Below are positions 48,215 through 62,317 of a stretch of DNA of 64,000 nt, piece after piece. Under the pieces are notes generated by a model. That model had not been told where the DNA came from and ran no database searches. It was given only the letters and a program-made list of their open reading frames with translations. Within the stretch, counting starts at the first letter, position 1, and every line of letters begins with the position of its first letter. Both the position numbers and the translations under genes were made by a program. This stretch comes from Nymphaea colorata (lineage: Eukaryota > Streptophyta > Magnoliopsida > Nymphaeales > Nymphaeaceae): positions 6,583,503 to 6,647,502 of the forward strand of contig NC_045143.1 of assembly GCF_008831285.2 (NCBI RefSeq). Reading direction: 5' to 3'.

Positions 48215-50547
48215 ACCTTGGTTAGGTTAGTTTTCGATCGAAAATAGCATTTATCAACTCGACAATACAGTGTTGAGTTCGATCAAGACTCACTTAACTT
48301 TTTTTATGTGAACTTAACCTGTCTTGTTTCTTTTAACTAATTCAACTATGAACATTCATTCAACAGAAAATCAAAGGAAAAGAATGCATATAATGTTCAC
48401 CCACATACTCCCAAAAAAAAAAAAGAAGAAACTTAGCAACAAAAAATCTATCTTTCATTAAAACATTTACGTAATCGAGCCAAGCCAAGTTTAAACGAGT
48501 CGAGTTCTTACAATTTTTCAATTTTGAACTAGGCTCATTTAACATTTTGCACATAAGTTCAAACTCAAGTTTGATTAGTTTATAAACAAGTTTGAGTGGA
48601 GCCCGAGTTGGCTGGACTAGTTTTGCAGCACCCAATAACCTAAGGCTTGTCTAACTTCATAGAAATTAAGGAGTAGTCTAATTTGGGTTCAATTGCGGTC
48701 AAACAGCGCTCCCACATGGTCAAGTGATCATGATATGGGACAATTGGCTGCATTTACAATCCACCGATTCTGATGCTCGATGCTCAGTTTTTTTCCTTTT
48801 GAGTTGGAGACGCGCCTTTACAATAATAGGTAGGGCTTAGATATTTTACCTTCGAACTGCAGTTATGTGCTTCCTTTTTCTCAATATTCAATGTCCTTTC
48901 AGCTTGGGGATCCATATTGGCAAGACCGTTTACATTTGCTTTTAAATTGAGTAGAAAAAGTATTTCATCCTATCTTTTATAAGAAAGACGGAAGTCCCTT
49001 CCAATCTTTTACCCCATAAGGTAGTATGGGCCTTCAGAGCCTTGGGATACCATCCTTACATTGTTTCAACTTGTATATTAATAACTCCATTTTTTACAAA
49101 TAATTAATAACTTGAAAATTTGAAAAGAAACTGACCACCTATCAACCTCTGCCCTATTGATTAGGGCAATTTTCTTAAGAATTTTTATGAATCTATCTAT
49201 TTCATCCTTGCATCACCAAAATGCACATTGCAAGCTTTTTTGCCTCAGCGTCTATTTCTTCAACTAACCTCTAAGCATGGTTGCTAAAATGTCATATAAC
49301 GTTATCTCACTGGTGTTATGGGTAGCCGATCTAAAATAGGCTTTTAAAAGTACACGAATATCTACTCTCCAAGGGGGATAATTAGATTAAAATCAACAAT
49401 TCCAATCCTGCACGCATCGATCTCCAATGCAGGGATTGACAGAAGAGGTCATCGCCCCCCTTGAAATTTTGAAAATGAATAATTCACGTGTTCAAAACTT
49501 AAAAAATTTCTACTTGGCCCCTGTAAAAGTCTTTTAAAAATTATATGTGCATAGTTAGTCCATGGAGATTCAGCCTCCCAAACGAAAAAAACATGTATCC
49601 TCCCCTGTCCCTATGTACATTTGAACTTAAAACTCCCAAATAAAAAAAAAAAATTGGGTCATGAAGGTAATCAAAAGTTAAATATTTAGTTCATAGAAAA
49701 TATCCGTATCTAACAACGTACAAAGAATATTTAATTTATAGGCCGCGTTCCCACAGCCAAAGAAAAAATGATAATCTAGACACAAAAAATATCATTTTTA
49801 ATAAAATTATATATTATATATATTTCAGAAAAGTAAATGTACCATGTTCTGGATTCATGGTTGCATCATAGCTAGCTAAAATTTAAAATTCATCATAATT
49901 CATTACCAAAACCATCATAAACCATCGCCCCAACATCTATAAAGAGTGGTTAATGTCAATTCATTATACGTTAATAATAAATTTTTAAACTTTAGTCATC
50001 CAACAGCATTATTACACGTTACATAATTGAATTGCCCTATCCATGAACTGTATTATCTAGTCAAGCTGGTAGGTGAGGCTTTATCGCTTTGAAAAGTCTC
50101 GGTGTATTAATAAATATTTAAATTAATTTATTAACGAGTCACATTCTGGACCAAGTCAAATTTGACCTGGTTCATAAATTATTTTGGGACGGTTGGGGAG
50201 GGGTGGGGGGTGTTGTATCGGTATATCCGAGTCCACTTAGATCGATAAATTTGGTAGCTTTTTAAACAAAAATTGAGCATTCTAATACTTATTTGGAGAT
50301 TAATTTAACTCAAAGCATGTTTTAGTTAGACTTATTTTTGTGAAAATATTGATTTTTCTATTATCAAAATATTCATGTTATAAAATGGATTTTTATTAAT
50401 ATGAAACATTATTAAACTCCAAAATTGATTAACTTAATATGCCTTTAACATCAAATCATTCTTAAGATCATACATCCTAGGTTAGATTGCAAAAAGAAGT
50501 ATTTTTACAATTACATTAAGGGGTTTGGTTTTTATCCCAACCCATTA

Positions 50548-50621
<74 letters not shown>

Positions 50622-50949
50622 CTCACTACTTAATTAATCTAAAATGTCATGTTTAAGGGATACCAATTGGTTTGGTGTCTTTCATTTTGAACTTATAGAA
50701 CATGTTTTCTATATACTTCTCTTGTGACAAACATAATTTCTTAATGGTCCTATCAAAAATGATTCGCATGCCTAGTAATTGTTGAGTTGTATCTAAGTCT
50801 TTTACCTTAAAGAAGATGCTCACGGCGTTCAATTTACCAACGAAGTGATTGTTCTGCTCAGTAATCATCTATGGAATAATAAACTTACCTCTAAAGAATC
50901 TGTTAATATAGACACAATTACAATCAACTTGATTTGGTCACTTGCTCCG
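48215..50949. repeat. Tandem segmental duplication, copy A
   Basis: Starts at CCTTGGTTAGGTTAGTTTTCGATCG, which recurs at ~50953. It is colinear with 50950-54055 through blocks such as AACAGAAAATCAAAGGAA, TAACTTCATAGAAATTAAGGAGTAGTC, GGTGTTATGGGTAGCCGAT, ACCATGTTCTGGATTCATGG and the (TA)n run (50558-50620). It ends with a Copia reverse-transcriptase fragment. Confidence 0.92.
50653..50868 (-). mobile_element. Copia reverse transcriptase fragment in copy A
   Basis: Encodes LLGMRI...KLCLSQEKYIENMFYKFKM, the segment just after the YVDD region of Copia reverse transcriptase. There is no other pol sequence around it. Confidence 0.8.
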
Positions 50950-50997
50950 GTATGCCTTGGTTAGGTTAGTTTTCGATCGGCAATAGCATTTATCAGC

Positions 50998-51305
50998 TGA
51001 AAAAGATACGAGCAGACAAATGAGGAGTGCTTTCCTAATTCAGTGACCTGACGTGAGAGCCACGTGCCATGTAAGGGACCTGTAAAAATTACTTTGGAGG
51101 TGGAGACCTCATGGCACTTTGCTTTGTCCTGCAATGCCTCCCGTTGGAGGGTATGAAACTTTGAAGCAAAAGAGTCGAAGAGTAAGTAAGTCAGCCGGGT
51201 CGAGATTGAACCAGCTGCAGTTCGAGCTCGACTTTGGCTCACAAAACACGCACTCGAGGTCAGCTCCACCTCGAGTCGAGCTTCATAAAACATGGTTGTG
51301 CTCAA
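50998..51305. other. ~300-bp segment present only in copy B
   Basis: Copy A runs directly from CATTTATCAACT to CGACAATACAG. Copy B has about 300 bp at that point, ending in GTCGAGCTTCATAAAACATG. It is either an insertion in B or a deletion from A. No terminal repeats were identified. Confidence 0.55.
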
Positions 51306-53703
51306 CTTTACAATACAGTGTTGAGTTCCATCTAGACTCACTTAACTTTTTTCTGTGAACTCAACCTGTCGTGTTTTATTAACTCATTAGCTCGTTTAAC
51401 TAGTTTCTTTTATCTAATTCACCTATGAGCATTCATTTAACAGAAAATCAAAGGAAGAATGCACATAATGTGCACCTACATACCCCTAAAAAAAACTTAG
51501 CAATAAAAAATCTCTCATTCATGAAACATTGACATAATCGAGCCAAGCCAAGTTTGAATGAGTCACATTCTGACAATTTTTCAATTTTGAACTTAAGTTC
51601 AAACTCAAGTTCGACTAGTTCATAAATGAGTTGAGCTCAAGCCAAGCTTTGACAAACGATTTTGAGTTGAGCCAAGTTGGCTCGACTAGTTTTGCAGCCT
51701 TACCATTAAGTCGTGTTTTGGCATACCCTAATGCTTGTCTAACTTCATAGAAATTAAGGAGTAGTCCAATTTGGGTTCAATTGCAGTCAGAAGAGCACAC
51801 CCACATGGTCAAGTGATCATGATATCGGATAATTGGCTGCACTTACAATCCCACCCAATCTGATACTCAGTTTTTTCCCCTTTGCGTTGGAGACGCGCCT
51901 TGACAATAATAGGTAATGATAAGGATAGTTTACCTATGCTTCCTTTTTCTCAATGTTCAATGTGTCCTCTGGGCTTTTTTGTATTTACCCTTCAAATATT
52001 ACATTGATATTCACAAATACATGTTGGGCTATTGGGGTTTCATATTGGCATAATGGTCTACCTTTTTATACACTTGCTTTTAAGTGAGTAGAAAAAATAT
52101 TTCATCATACTTTTTAAAAGAAAGACGAAACTCTTGCCCAATCATTTGCTTTCTAAGATACCGTGTCTGCTTTCAAAGCTTTAGAATATCTTCATTGTGC
52201 TTCAACTTGCACATTAATATCCTTTTTTTTATAATGCTCAAAAAAATTGAAAGAAAACTGACCACCTACCAACTTCTGCCTCATTCATTACAACAACTTT
52301 CTTGATAACTTTTATGCATTTATCTGTTTGGTCCTTCCATCGCCAAGATACACATTAAAACTGTTTGTCTCAGCGCCTATTTTTTCAACTAATGTCTGAG
52401 CATGGTTGCTAAAATGTCATATAACATTACCTCACTGGTGCTATGGGTAGCCGATTTAAAATAGGTTTCTAAAAGTACAAAAATATCTTCTCCCCACAAA
52501 GGGGATAATTAAATTAAAATTAATAATTCCAACCCTGCACGCACCGATCTCCAATGCAGGGATTGACATTAGAGGCCATTGCCCCCTTCAAATTTTGAAA
52601 ATGAATAATTCACGTGTTCAAATCTTAAAAAATTTCTACTTGGCATCTGTAAAAAACTTCTGGAAAATTTAATGGGCCATGCAAAAGTTTTTTAAAAATT
52701 ATGTGCTCATAGTTAGCCCCAACGAAAAAAACTTGCCTCCATCCGGGTCTCTATGTGCATTTGAACTTAAAACTCCCAAAATAAAAAAAAAATTGGCTCA
52801 TGATGGTACCATCAAAAGTTAAATCTTTAGTTAATAGAAAATATCCGTTTCCAACAACTTACAAAGAATATTAAATTTATAGGCCGACTTATCACAGCCA
52901 AAAAAAATGTTAATCTAGACACAAACAATATCATTTTTAAAAAAAAAATTATATATTATGTATATTCAGAATAGTAAATGTACCATGTTCTGGATTCATG
53001 GATGCATCATAGCTAGCTAAAATTTAAAAATTCATCATAGTTCATTACCAAAACCATCATAAACCATCCCCCTACTATCTATAAACAGTATTTAATGTCA
53101 ATTTATTATGCATTGGTAATAAATTTTTAAACTTTAGTCACCCAACAGCATTATTTCACGTTACATCATTGAATTGCCCTATCCACGAACTGTACCATCT
53201 AGTCAAGCTGGATGGTGAGGCTTTATCACTTTGAAAAGTCCAAGTCAAGGTGTATTAATAAACATTTAAGTTAATTTATTGACGAGTCACATTATGGACC
53301 AAGTCAAATTTCACTCGGTTCATAAATTAATTTGAGAAGGTTGGGGAGGGGTGCGGAGTGGCGTGGGGGTTGGTGTATTGGTATATCCCAGTCCACTTAG
53401 ATCGAGAAATTTGGTAAAGTTTTTTAAACAAAAATTGAGCATTCTAATACTTATTTGGAGACTAATTTAACGCAAATCATGTTTTTAGTTAAACTTAAGA
53501 TATTGATTTTTCTATTATAAAAAATGTTGATGTTATAAAAATGAATTTTTATTAATATAAAACATTATTAAAATAAAAAATTGATTAACTTAATATGCAT
53601 TTTCTGTCAAATCATTCTTAAAATCATACATCCAAGGTTGGATTGCAAAAAGCAGTATTTTTACAATTACATTAAGGGGTTTGGTTTTTATCCCAACCTA
53701 TTA

Positions 53704-53759
<56 letters not shown>

Positions 53760-53789
53760 CTCACTACTTAATTAATCTAAAATGTCATG

Positions 53790-54000
53790 TTAAAGGAATA
53801 CCAATTGGTTTGGTGTCTTTCATTTTGAACTTATCGAACATGTTTTCTATATACCTCTCTTGCGACAACCATAATTTCTTAACCCTCCTATCACAAATGA
53901 TTTTCATGCCTAGTAATTGTTGAGTTGGATCTAGAACTTGCTCACGGCTTTCAATTTACCAATGAGGTGATTGTTTTGCACAGTAATCATCTATGAAATA
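53790..54000 (-). mobile_element. Copia reverse transcriptase fragment in copy B
   Basis: Duplicate of 50653-50868, with more frame breaks (a ~20-bp loss around the DLDTTQ codons). Confidence 0.75.
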
Positions 54001-54747
54001 GTAAACTTACCTCTAAAAGATGCGGTTAATATAGACACAATTACAATCAACTTGATGCGTTGAATTTATCCTTTCATGAATGCATCAAACTTTTTTGTAC
54101 TCACGAAAAGAACTTACGGTTTAGAAGATCAATTTGCCCTTTCGTCATATCAAGCAAACCAATTTCACACAAGTCACTTGTGAAACATGGTGCATGGTGT
54201 AGTCCTCTCAGCAGCGGAAGAAAGAGATGCTCGATTAAAGAAATTTTTGTTTAAGTACATCCGATAAATGCGAAGCCTCCTCCACGTTCTTCAACATGGA
54301 TGCCCCATCAAGTGATTATGGTTTGATAGACGATCATATAATTAAATATTGTTTTTTCACTTGTAAACATCAAATATATATTATTTGCCTCGTATAGATC
54401 TTCATATACTTTTTCATATTGATCACCTTTTAAATTTTGAAAAAGTAAAAAACAAATTATTATTATATTATTCAAGCATTAGTTGGCACAAAGGTAAGCT
54501 AAGGTTTACGGAAACCCTCATACATATGGTCCCCCTACATCTTTTTCTCCCAGTCAATGCTTCCTAATGCAAATAAGCAACTATTATATATTCTCCAACG
54601 TTTGAACATGCCAAAAAATTAAAACTCGCCTTCGTTTGAAACGAAATAAAGCGTGCGAACCAATGCCTGTAATACTTGATAAATTACAGAAAAGTGGACC
54701 TCTTTGCAATATGATAAAAAAATATAGTTTTTCTTTTCTAAATATGC

Positions 54748-54781
54748 GAGAGAGAGGGAGAGAGGGAGAGAGAGAGAGAGA
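54748..54781. repeat. (GA)-rich microsatellite
   Basis: A GAGAGAGGGAGAGAGGGAGAG-type purine run. The flanking 54.1-55.6 kb has no gene I can support. Confidence 0.85.
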
Positions 54782-55616
54782 GCTGAAAATCAAGTGTCAT
54801 AACAAAGACAAGATATAGTTATAGTTGACGTGGTCCATATATAGGACCATACGATTTAGCTATTGCAGACAGATCAGGAAGCATTGATTATGCATGTGAT
54901 GTCATCTCTGAGTCTTCCATGTGCATTACATCGTTCCTTGCAAGCCCCACACAAACCACTATTTTATAAAGATCTTCGAAAGTAACTGATTGCCTTTGGA
55001 TGATGAACAAGCAAATGGCCACAGATGACATCTCTAACAACTGATTGCCTTCTAACCAACACTTTATGCAAATGTCAAGTACTTGTGCATAACTACCAAA
55101 TAAATGGATAATATCCAAACATGTATTATTCATTACCACAATGAACACACTTACTAGCTAGGAAGACCGAAGGATCACCGTTGGATCATGTGTTTGTGTC
55201 CTTCCTTGCACGATCTGCAGCCATGCCTTAAAGGTAACCCTAGGAGGAGGTTCTTTAGAAAGTTTTGGAAACCCATTACATACCCAAAGTTGATAACGAA
55301 TGGTATACCTTAGCAACTGAGTACAAGCCAGTAAAAGTAGATGCTCAAGCAACATACTGCAGCTTTTATAGAAAGGGAGAGGGTGGTAGCAATGAACAGG
55401 TGGTGTTAATTGTATAGGAGAAGAAGGTGTCCTACTGCAAAGGTCGTGGGTCGCTGACACACCTGCCTGCTTCGTGCAGGCACAAAAATGGAATGAATGA
55501 AGCTGCACTGCTACCAAACCCATGGAGCAATGTGATAGTGGCAAAGGAAACGGGAAGCAGAGTGGCAAAGAATCACAGGGGTTGCAAGATTAAGGATGGG
55601 GCTGGTCAATTAATAA

Positions 55617-55776
55617 GGGAATGCTTGGGAACAATACCATTATATTACTGTCCTACACACCTAACCAAAAAAATGTTTAGATTCATTGGACACTTTAAAA
55701 ATGTTCCATGAATTGCTACACGTTTTGAGCAAATGCATGGAACAATAACATATTTTTATTATTTCCAAACACCCCG
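55617..55776. mobile_element. Tourist-like MITE, 160 bp
   Basis: Left end GGGAATGCTTGGGAACAATA; the right end reverse-complements to CGGGGTGTTTGGAAATAATA. TAA flanks it at 55614-55616 and 55777-55779, as expected for PIF/Harbinger elements. Confidence 0.65.
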
Positions 55777-55850
55777 TAAAAGATCTTCAAAAAATGCATC
55801 TAGAAATGGCTCGAGTAAAGGGGATGTAAAGACAGGCAGCTTGTAGGATT

Positions 55851-58800
55851 TATCATGAACCAAACAACAAAAGAGATTCAAATTTAAGTGGTTAGTCTTC
55901 TTGCCTTACATCCATAGAGAAAACTCCTTGATAGGATTTCTCTTTCATTTTTTCTGCTCATTTTACACCATTATACAATCAAAATAAACTCTACCACCCA
56001 CAATCTTGGGTGAGGAAATCTTCCATCCTTATTCCTATATTTAGTAAAGGTATCTAACAATTTCTTGTATAAGAGGTGGATTAACTATTGCCAACAATCT
56101 CCCCCTCAAGTTGGTGAGCTGATATTGGTCAGTCCCACCTTGGTTCTAATCCACTTTGCGATGGTCCTTCACCATTGCCTTTGTAAATACATCTGCCAGT
56201 TGCTCTTGAATGTGAACGCCAGGATTGCATATGACTTTGTCCTAAATATTCTCACAAACAAAATGATAATAAACCTCTATATACTTTGTCCGTTCATGAA
56301 ACAAAGGGTCTGCAGCAATGTAAATCACTACCATGTTGTCTCAAAAGAGATTTATTGGTTTAATTTTTACTCCCATATCTTGAAAAGGTGACTTTAACCG
56401 AACAAGTTCACTTGTACATGCTGCCATTGCACTCAGCCCCACTCTAGATCTGGCCACCAGAATTTGTTTTGTGCTTCTCTCTGTTATTAAATTTCCCCTA
56501 CAGATGTACAAAATCCAGTAATCGATCTTCTATCATTTCGGTCGCTTGCGTAGTTTGCATTTCTATACCCAGTCACATCAAAGATATTATTTCTTTTTGT
56601 TAGAACTCCTTGACCTAGACTTGCCTTTAAGTACAATAAAATTCACTGAGCTGCTTCGAGATGATATATGGTCCTGCATATACTGACTTATCAAGTTGAC
56701 AACCAAGATGACGTTCAATCTAGCCATTATTAAGTAAATCAATTTTTCAATTAGTCGTTGAAAGCATTGGGCATCTTGAATGGACTCACCATCATCTTTT
56801 CTTAGCTTGCAATTGATTTCAAGTACCATTGATTCCCAAAAAAAATATCTCAGCTTTCCTAAGTCTTTGATTTCAGGTTATCATGAAGAATAGATTTAAC
56901 TTTCTACATTTGATCTTGGTTATCTCTAGTGACAATCGAGCAGAATAGGTGGTGTCTTGACTAGTTGAAAAGTGTCCCAGTTTCTATTTGCAGCTATTGA
57001 TTCCGTAGAGTTCATTTTGGTCATGGCAGCAAACTTCATCAGTCATTGATCCCCACGTGTCAGAGTGAATAACGACAAAGAAGACATCACACTAGTGAGC
57101 ACTATGATTGGATGGTAATTTAGTAGACTTTGCAAATTCACAAGCATCACATAAGTGAGTAGATTAAGAAAGCTTAGGAAAAAACATTTAGACAATATTT
57201 TGAGAAGTATGTCCTAAATAGTAGTGCCATAAATCAAACAATACATGTGAAGATGAACAACTAAATAAAGCAAAGCTCTTATAATCAAGAAAGTGTAATT
57301 CATCTTGTTGAAGACTTTTACCAATCTCCTTCTTTATTGTTGCATCCTAAAAAACAACATCCTAAGAAGAAAAAATAGTTACACAATTTGTGTTATCTTA
57401 CTGCAAGAGATTTGTGGAGATTTTATGAACTTGAATAACTTCTAACTATTCACCATGATTTAGAAATTTCATGTGACTTGTACCCGTGTCCCACATGACG
57501 GATCCGTTCATGGTGAAAAACAGATTTGTTTTCTTCAGAAGTAGAGGATAAATTAGGCTGGTTGGTCATATGGTCATTGGTACCAGAATCACCACTCAAT
57601 CAAGAACAAGAGTAGTAAAGGTATATACAAAGACATCTCCGGATCGGCATGTTGATAAGCACATTCAGCGACTGATTGACATTATTAAGTTTTTTTTTTT
57701 TTAGCCATTTGGCTGAATAGTTTTATCATTGCATCTCTCTTGACATAAAATGCCAAGTCCCCCTTGTTGGATGTGCCTTTGTCTTATTGTGGTTTAATGA
57801 TTAGGTCCCAACAATAGCCAAGAGTGTGGCCAAGCTTTTGAGAATTAGTGCATTTGGGAGGAGAAATAGCGTTCGACTTATCTTGAGACGTAGAAGAGTT
57901 ATAGTGCACTGTGAAGATGGTGCCTTGATGTGGAAAGCAACCTTATCTGGATACTCAGTTGGTGGTGAGATTTCCACTGAGGAAGATGAGGACATAATTT
58001 TCTGACGGGCTTCTTCCCATTTAATCATACCACAGGCTGTATTAAACGATGGGAGAGTAATTTATCATGACCTCTTCAAGCCAGTTATTTTTAACCCAAA
58101 GGTCAATGGATGGTGGCCTATACATGAGTAATTTATCAAACACACCAGCAGCGACTCTCATATAGATATTAAAAGGTTTATCTTTGAAGATCATAAACCT
58201 TAGCCGCATTACTTTGTTCTCCAAAAAGTTGTTTCATTATTCTTTCATATTGTCTAAAGACATGAAACTTTTATTGATTTGTGGCTCCATATACTTAAGA
58301 AGCCATGCCATGACGTAATCATTTTCAGACATCCAATTAGCATACGTGGAATCAGTTGATGCAGGTTTTGGTGTTGCATGTATCTGTTATGTAACCGACT
58401 TTGCCTTTCCCGGTGAGCTTTTGCCCAAGTAGTGCAATCAGTCCCGGTAAAAAGAGTGGTGATGATCTTCAAAGGATGATTTTCCTGCGCAACAATGATT
58501 TTGTTGTTAGATGCAGCAGGTCCGTCCATCCATTAGACGCCACAAGTAACTAATCGCAAATGAGGAAAGGAAGACACACTAAATGTTTTTGTCTGAAACC
58601 ATATCAAACAACACGAGACTCAAATTTTAAGCAAGTTTGGCTTCATGCCTACATCCACGGTAGAAACTTCAAGGTAGGATTTTTTATTAATTTTTTGTTC
58701 TCATTCCACACCATCATAGCCAACAATCGCCAACGGTAAAGACAAACTCTATCACACCCAATCTTGGTGAAGAAAACTTCCACCTTTATTCCTGCACTCT
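55851..58800 (-). mobile_element. Copia retrotransposon 4, degenerate, two LTRs
   Basis: Two direct repeats flank the interior: 55851-56096 and ~58602-58790 (shared AAACAACA, CTACATCCA.GGTAGAAACT-like, AATCTTGG and TTATTCCT). On the minus strand, after the right LTR, come a decayed primer-binding site (58592-58601), gag N-terminus (LKIITTLFTGTDCTTWAKA, 58254-58529), gag C-terminus (57801-58028), an integrase relic (~57200-57000), a reverse transcriptase/RNase H junction (QRLIEKLIYLIMARLNVIL, 56587-56829) and RNase H ending (FHERTKYIEVYYHFV, ~56290). The polypurine tract GAGGGGGAGA abuts the left LTR at 56097. Many stops make it inactive. Confidence 0.82.
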
Positions 58801-61100
58801 ATCATATCAGTTTTTTGCTAATTTGGGGAGTGGGGAAGTAGACCTTCCCCTTGCATTTGTTTTTGTGGCTAGCAAAAAGAATCTGGGGAGCATTTTAGGA
58901 AAAGAGGCTAAAAAATTTGTCGCATACGGCTGGGTAGCTTAAATAGGGGAAAAGTTGTTCCTAGAGTGTAGAAGATTAGAGATTAGTATTGTTCTTAGGG
59001 AGAAAAATTCTATGAAGACCTCAAATGGGGGATGGGAGGAGGAAGGTGTGGGGACTTTGTTTAGGGGTAACTGCAGGAATAGCAAATGGAGTGTTTGTTA
59101 GTCGGAGAGAGAGACAAGGAAGCAAACTAAATGAGGCATCCTATAATCTAATAGAAGAGAAACCTGCCTGTGGGCCGATCGGGTCCTCTCTCTGAAACTC
59201 CTCTTAAATGAGACTAATCAGCTGGAACGTGAGGGGTCGAGACCTCACAACGACGACTAATGGTGTCAATAGAATGTGAGGGGCATACTAACTTGCCTTG
59301 CTAATCATTGTGCCCTGTGTAAAATGAGAAAGAAAGCCATATGCATACTAACGGAGTGTCACGATGAGACTGTGGAATCTTGCGGTGAGGAAGTTGGAAG
59401 AGAGAATTGAGTTCATTGCCTGGGGATAAGTCAATGTTTGTGAACAAAGGGTTAAATAGCTCCCGGAGGCCCTGTTTTCTTATAGTGGTGTAGAAACTGT
59501 GGTGGACTAGAAATATGATCATGAACGATTGAACAGCAAGTCTTGCTTGCTGGTATCAAATGGATGATTTGATGAGAATGGATATCCCGCTTCTATGCAA
59601 GGCAGTGGGATGAAACTTAAAAAGAGAATTTATCAAAATATTGGTTTGGGCAGGGTTGATCAACAGCAAGGATGTGGGCAGTAAAATTCATGTGATTTTA
59701 ACAATAGAAAACAGGAAAAATGTAGATATGGGGGTGTTACTTGAGGTGGGAGGTGAGGAAATGAAAGTAATGGTAGCAAACATGGTGGAGGGTGGATATA
59801 GGGCAGAAATGAATTTTCTGGGATGGTGATTGAATTGCTTGGGAGAGAGGGGAAGAACTATGACTGTGATATCTAAATGTATGAGGCATAGTTTCGGCAG
59901 AAAGACTAAATGATGGGCGATATGGAGTTTGGGTAAACGGGCCAGTAGAAACAGCTGGTATGCTAGGTTTTTTTGGTGTCTCGTGAATGGTTGCAACCGT
60001 TAATGTCAGGTGGCTGCTGTATTGCAGTGGGTCTTCTTGCAGATCCAATGATTTTCCTTTTATGGTACTCGTAATATTTTTGCCTGGCAATTATCTATTT
60101 CTTACGCTCACAGCATTTTTGCCTTGCAAATTAATATTCATTTGTATGAAATCAAGGAAAGGCCGCCTAACTCCAGCAAGTTCCTGTTGGAAGTACTGTA
60201 GCTCTGCCCATCTTGATTTTGACAATCTTTGACCAAATTAAATACACTAACTCATGAAATCCAAATTGGGACATGAGACCCCATTGAATGCAAATCATAT
60301 TTAACTCTCATAACCAGAGATTCGGAGAACATTGTGAAAGAGAACCAGAGCGATTAAAGAAGGTGGTTAACATTAGCCAGGAGATCGCTGTCAGCATAGG
60401 GTGTTTTCTCACTTAAAAGTCTAAAAGGGCAAATCTGGCAAACACATTATTACTTGTAATTTTGAAAAAACTTCATTTAGTCTACATAAAAATTTTGAAA
60501 AATCATATGTCAGTCTCAATTAAAATTTTGAAACTATTGTTTAGTTCGATCAAGAGACGCTGGGAAATATTTGCAGGCAAGTACTTTTTCAGAAGTTCTA
60601 AAACGTCTGACAGTAATTACAATTGGAACGGACAAAATGTGCAAAAAAAAAAAAATGAAAATGAAAAGGAGGAAAGGAAAAAAATGAGTGTGATACTTTT
60701 AAAGAATTATTTAAGAGAAAAGATTTAATTTGGAGCTTCTTGCCCGCACTAAATCAGAAATTCTCTGATGGTTGGTGCAATTGGTCGTTAATTTTAGAGA
60801 TTTTACAGGGTTGAACGACGGAATTTTAAGTCTCTCTGGTTCGTGACGTCCTTGAAAATCCAGCAGAGTGCGTGTCTGAATATTGTTAACAGCACGTTAC
60901 TAGACGCAAATTAAATCTCGAGACCATTTAATTCCACCTTATCTTTCTGCAGACTGTATGGATACGACCAAAATCTTCAGAAGTTCCACGATAGAAAAAA
61001 AAAAAAAAAAAAAAGCGGCAATTCAAGAGGGCCTATGCTCCCTGCCACAGACATCTTAGAACCTATACCTATCAAAAATCTCATTATCAGCCCGGAGAAG
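58800..61100. other. Intergenic, possible LINE 5' trace
   Basis: At 59208 the plus strand reads MRLISWNVRGR, resembling the start of a LINE endonuclease, but the following sequence has many stops and no further match. Poly(A) runs are at ~60645 and 60995-61013. I support no gene here. Confidence 0.3.
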
Positions 61101-61149
61101 AGAAATGATTCATGCATGCACACACACATTTTTCAAAGATTTGATTCAA

Positions 61150-61720
61150 AGTCAATCCCTAGATCCAGATCTAGATCTAAATTCCATATTTAGATTCAGA
61201 TCCAGATTTAAATTCCAGCTCCAGATCCAGAACAGACTTTCAAATCCAAACCATATCCAAAATAGGCTTTTAAATCCAAACCAGCTCCTAAATAGGCTTT
61301 CATATCCAAATCAGATCCAAGACATAATTTCCTACCAAATCCCAATTCTAGACCCACCTGATTGAAATCCAACACTGGATCCATTTTAGATATGATCCAG
61401 ATCCAAGATCCAAGATATCGATTCTGTCCAAATCCAAATTTCAGTTCAATTCCCTTTTTGTATCTCAATCTAAACCAAAATCTGAGCTCCTGATCAAATA
61501 TGATATTCATATGCAAATACATGATTATAGATCCATTCTAAGTATTTGATCTAAATCCAAATCCATATCTGAGGGTTGGATCCATTTCTAAATTTAAATC
61601 CATATTTGATATCCAAATTTATTGATTGTTTCTATTTCTGACTCTAAAATTCTAAATTTGACCTTCCCCATTATTTGGATCTGGTTTCAAATCCAAATCT
61701 AAGTTCAATACATTTCACAA
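61150..61720. repeat. Degenerate AGATCCAAATCC oligomer tract
   Basis: About 570 bp dominated by variants of (A/G)ATCCA and AAATCC at a ~6-12 bp spacing on the plus strand. The open frames in it on both strands (for example LDPDLDLNSIFRFRSRFK) are by-products of the repeat. Confidence 0.7.
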
Positions 61721-62317
61721 GCCCAAAGATCGAGGCATCATGGTCATTTTTTAAAATATCTTTGACTTCTTGTTCAAAATTCTCAAAAATACCATTGATT
61801 TTTTCAATATGTCCAAACATTTTCCAAAATGACCTTAATTTCCTCTAAATATCCTTTATCATTCCAAAAATATCATCATTTTAATCAAAAATTTCCAAAA
61901 TATCTTTTTTTTTTCTTAGCGAAGCCCACAGCGGATGTGGTAGGCAGGCCTGGCTAGTAGATAATAGATAATTGGATTTAAAAAAAAAAACTATAATGCC
62001 GATGGGTTTCATTCCTTTATAAATACTGCTCGTTTCTCACCTTAACACATCAACCCACCAACTCTTTGAGCCCTCTCTCTCCTCTTATAGACTTTCTACC
62101 ACTGTCCTTTCAGTTTCTATTTTCCTCTTCCTATTTCTTAGCTTCGTTCCCTTCATCTTCAATTCCAAACCTCCATCTCTACTTCAATTCCAAACCTCCA
62201 TCTCTACTATGGAAGAGCTCCTTGAGGATTTAAAGTCCACTGCTACCTAAGGACCCCCTTTGTCCAAAGAGCTAAGGACTCATTTCTACTCTAAACCTTT
62301 TCCCATAAGCTATGTAG

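Larger units (their letters stand above)
50950..54055. repeat. Tandem segmental duplication, copy B
   Basis: Direct copy of 48215-50949 with the same order of landmarks, at an offset that grows from ~2,735 to ~3,150 bp through indels. The largest is an extra ~300 bp at ~50998-51305. Its (TA)n run is at 53707-53758. Confidence 0.92.

Noticed and set aside
55158-55568. 136-aa minus frame MPLCFPFPLPLSHC...
   Set aside because: No recognisable domain, no signal peptide of normal form, and transposon debris around it; probably a chance open frame.
59208-59240. MRLISWNVRGR as the start of an intact LINE ORF2
   Set aside because: The next codons contain repeated stops and no further endonuclease motif, so it is at most a trace.
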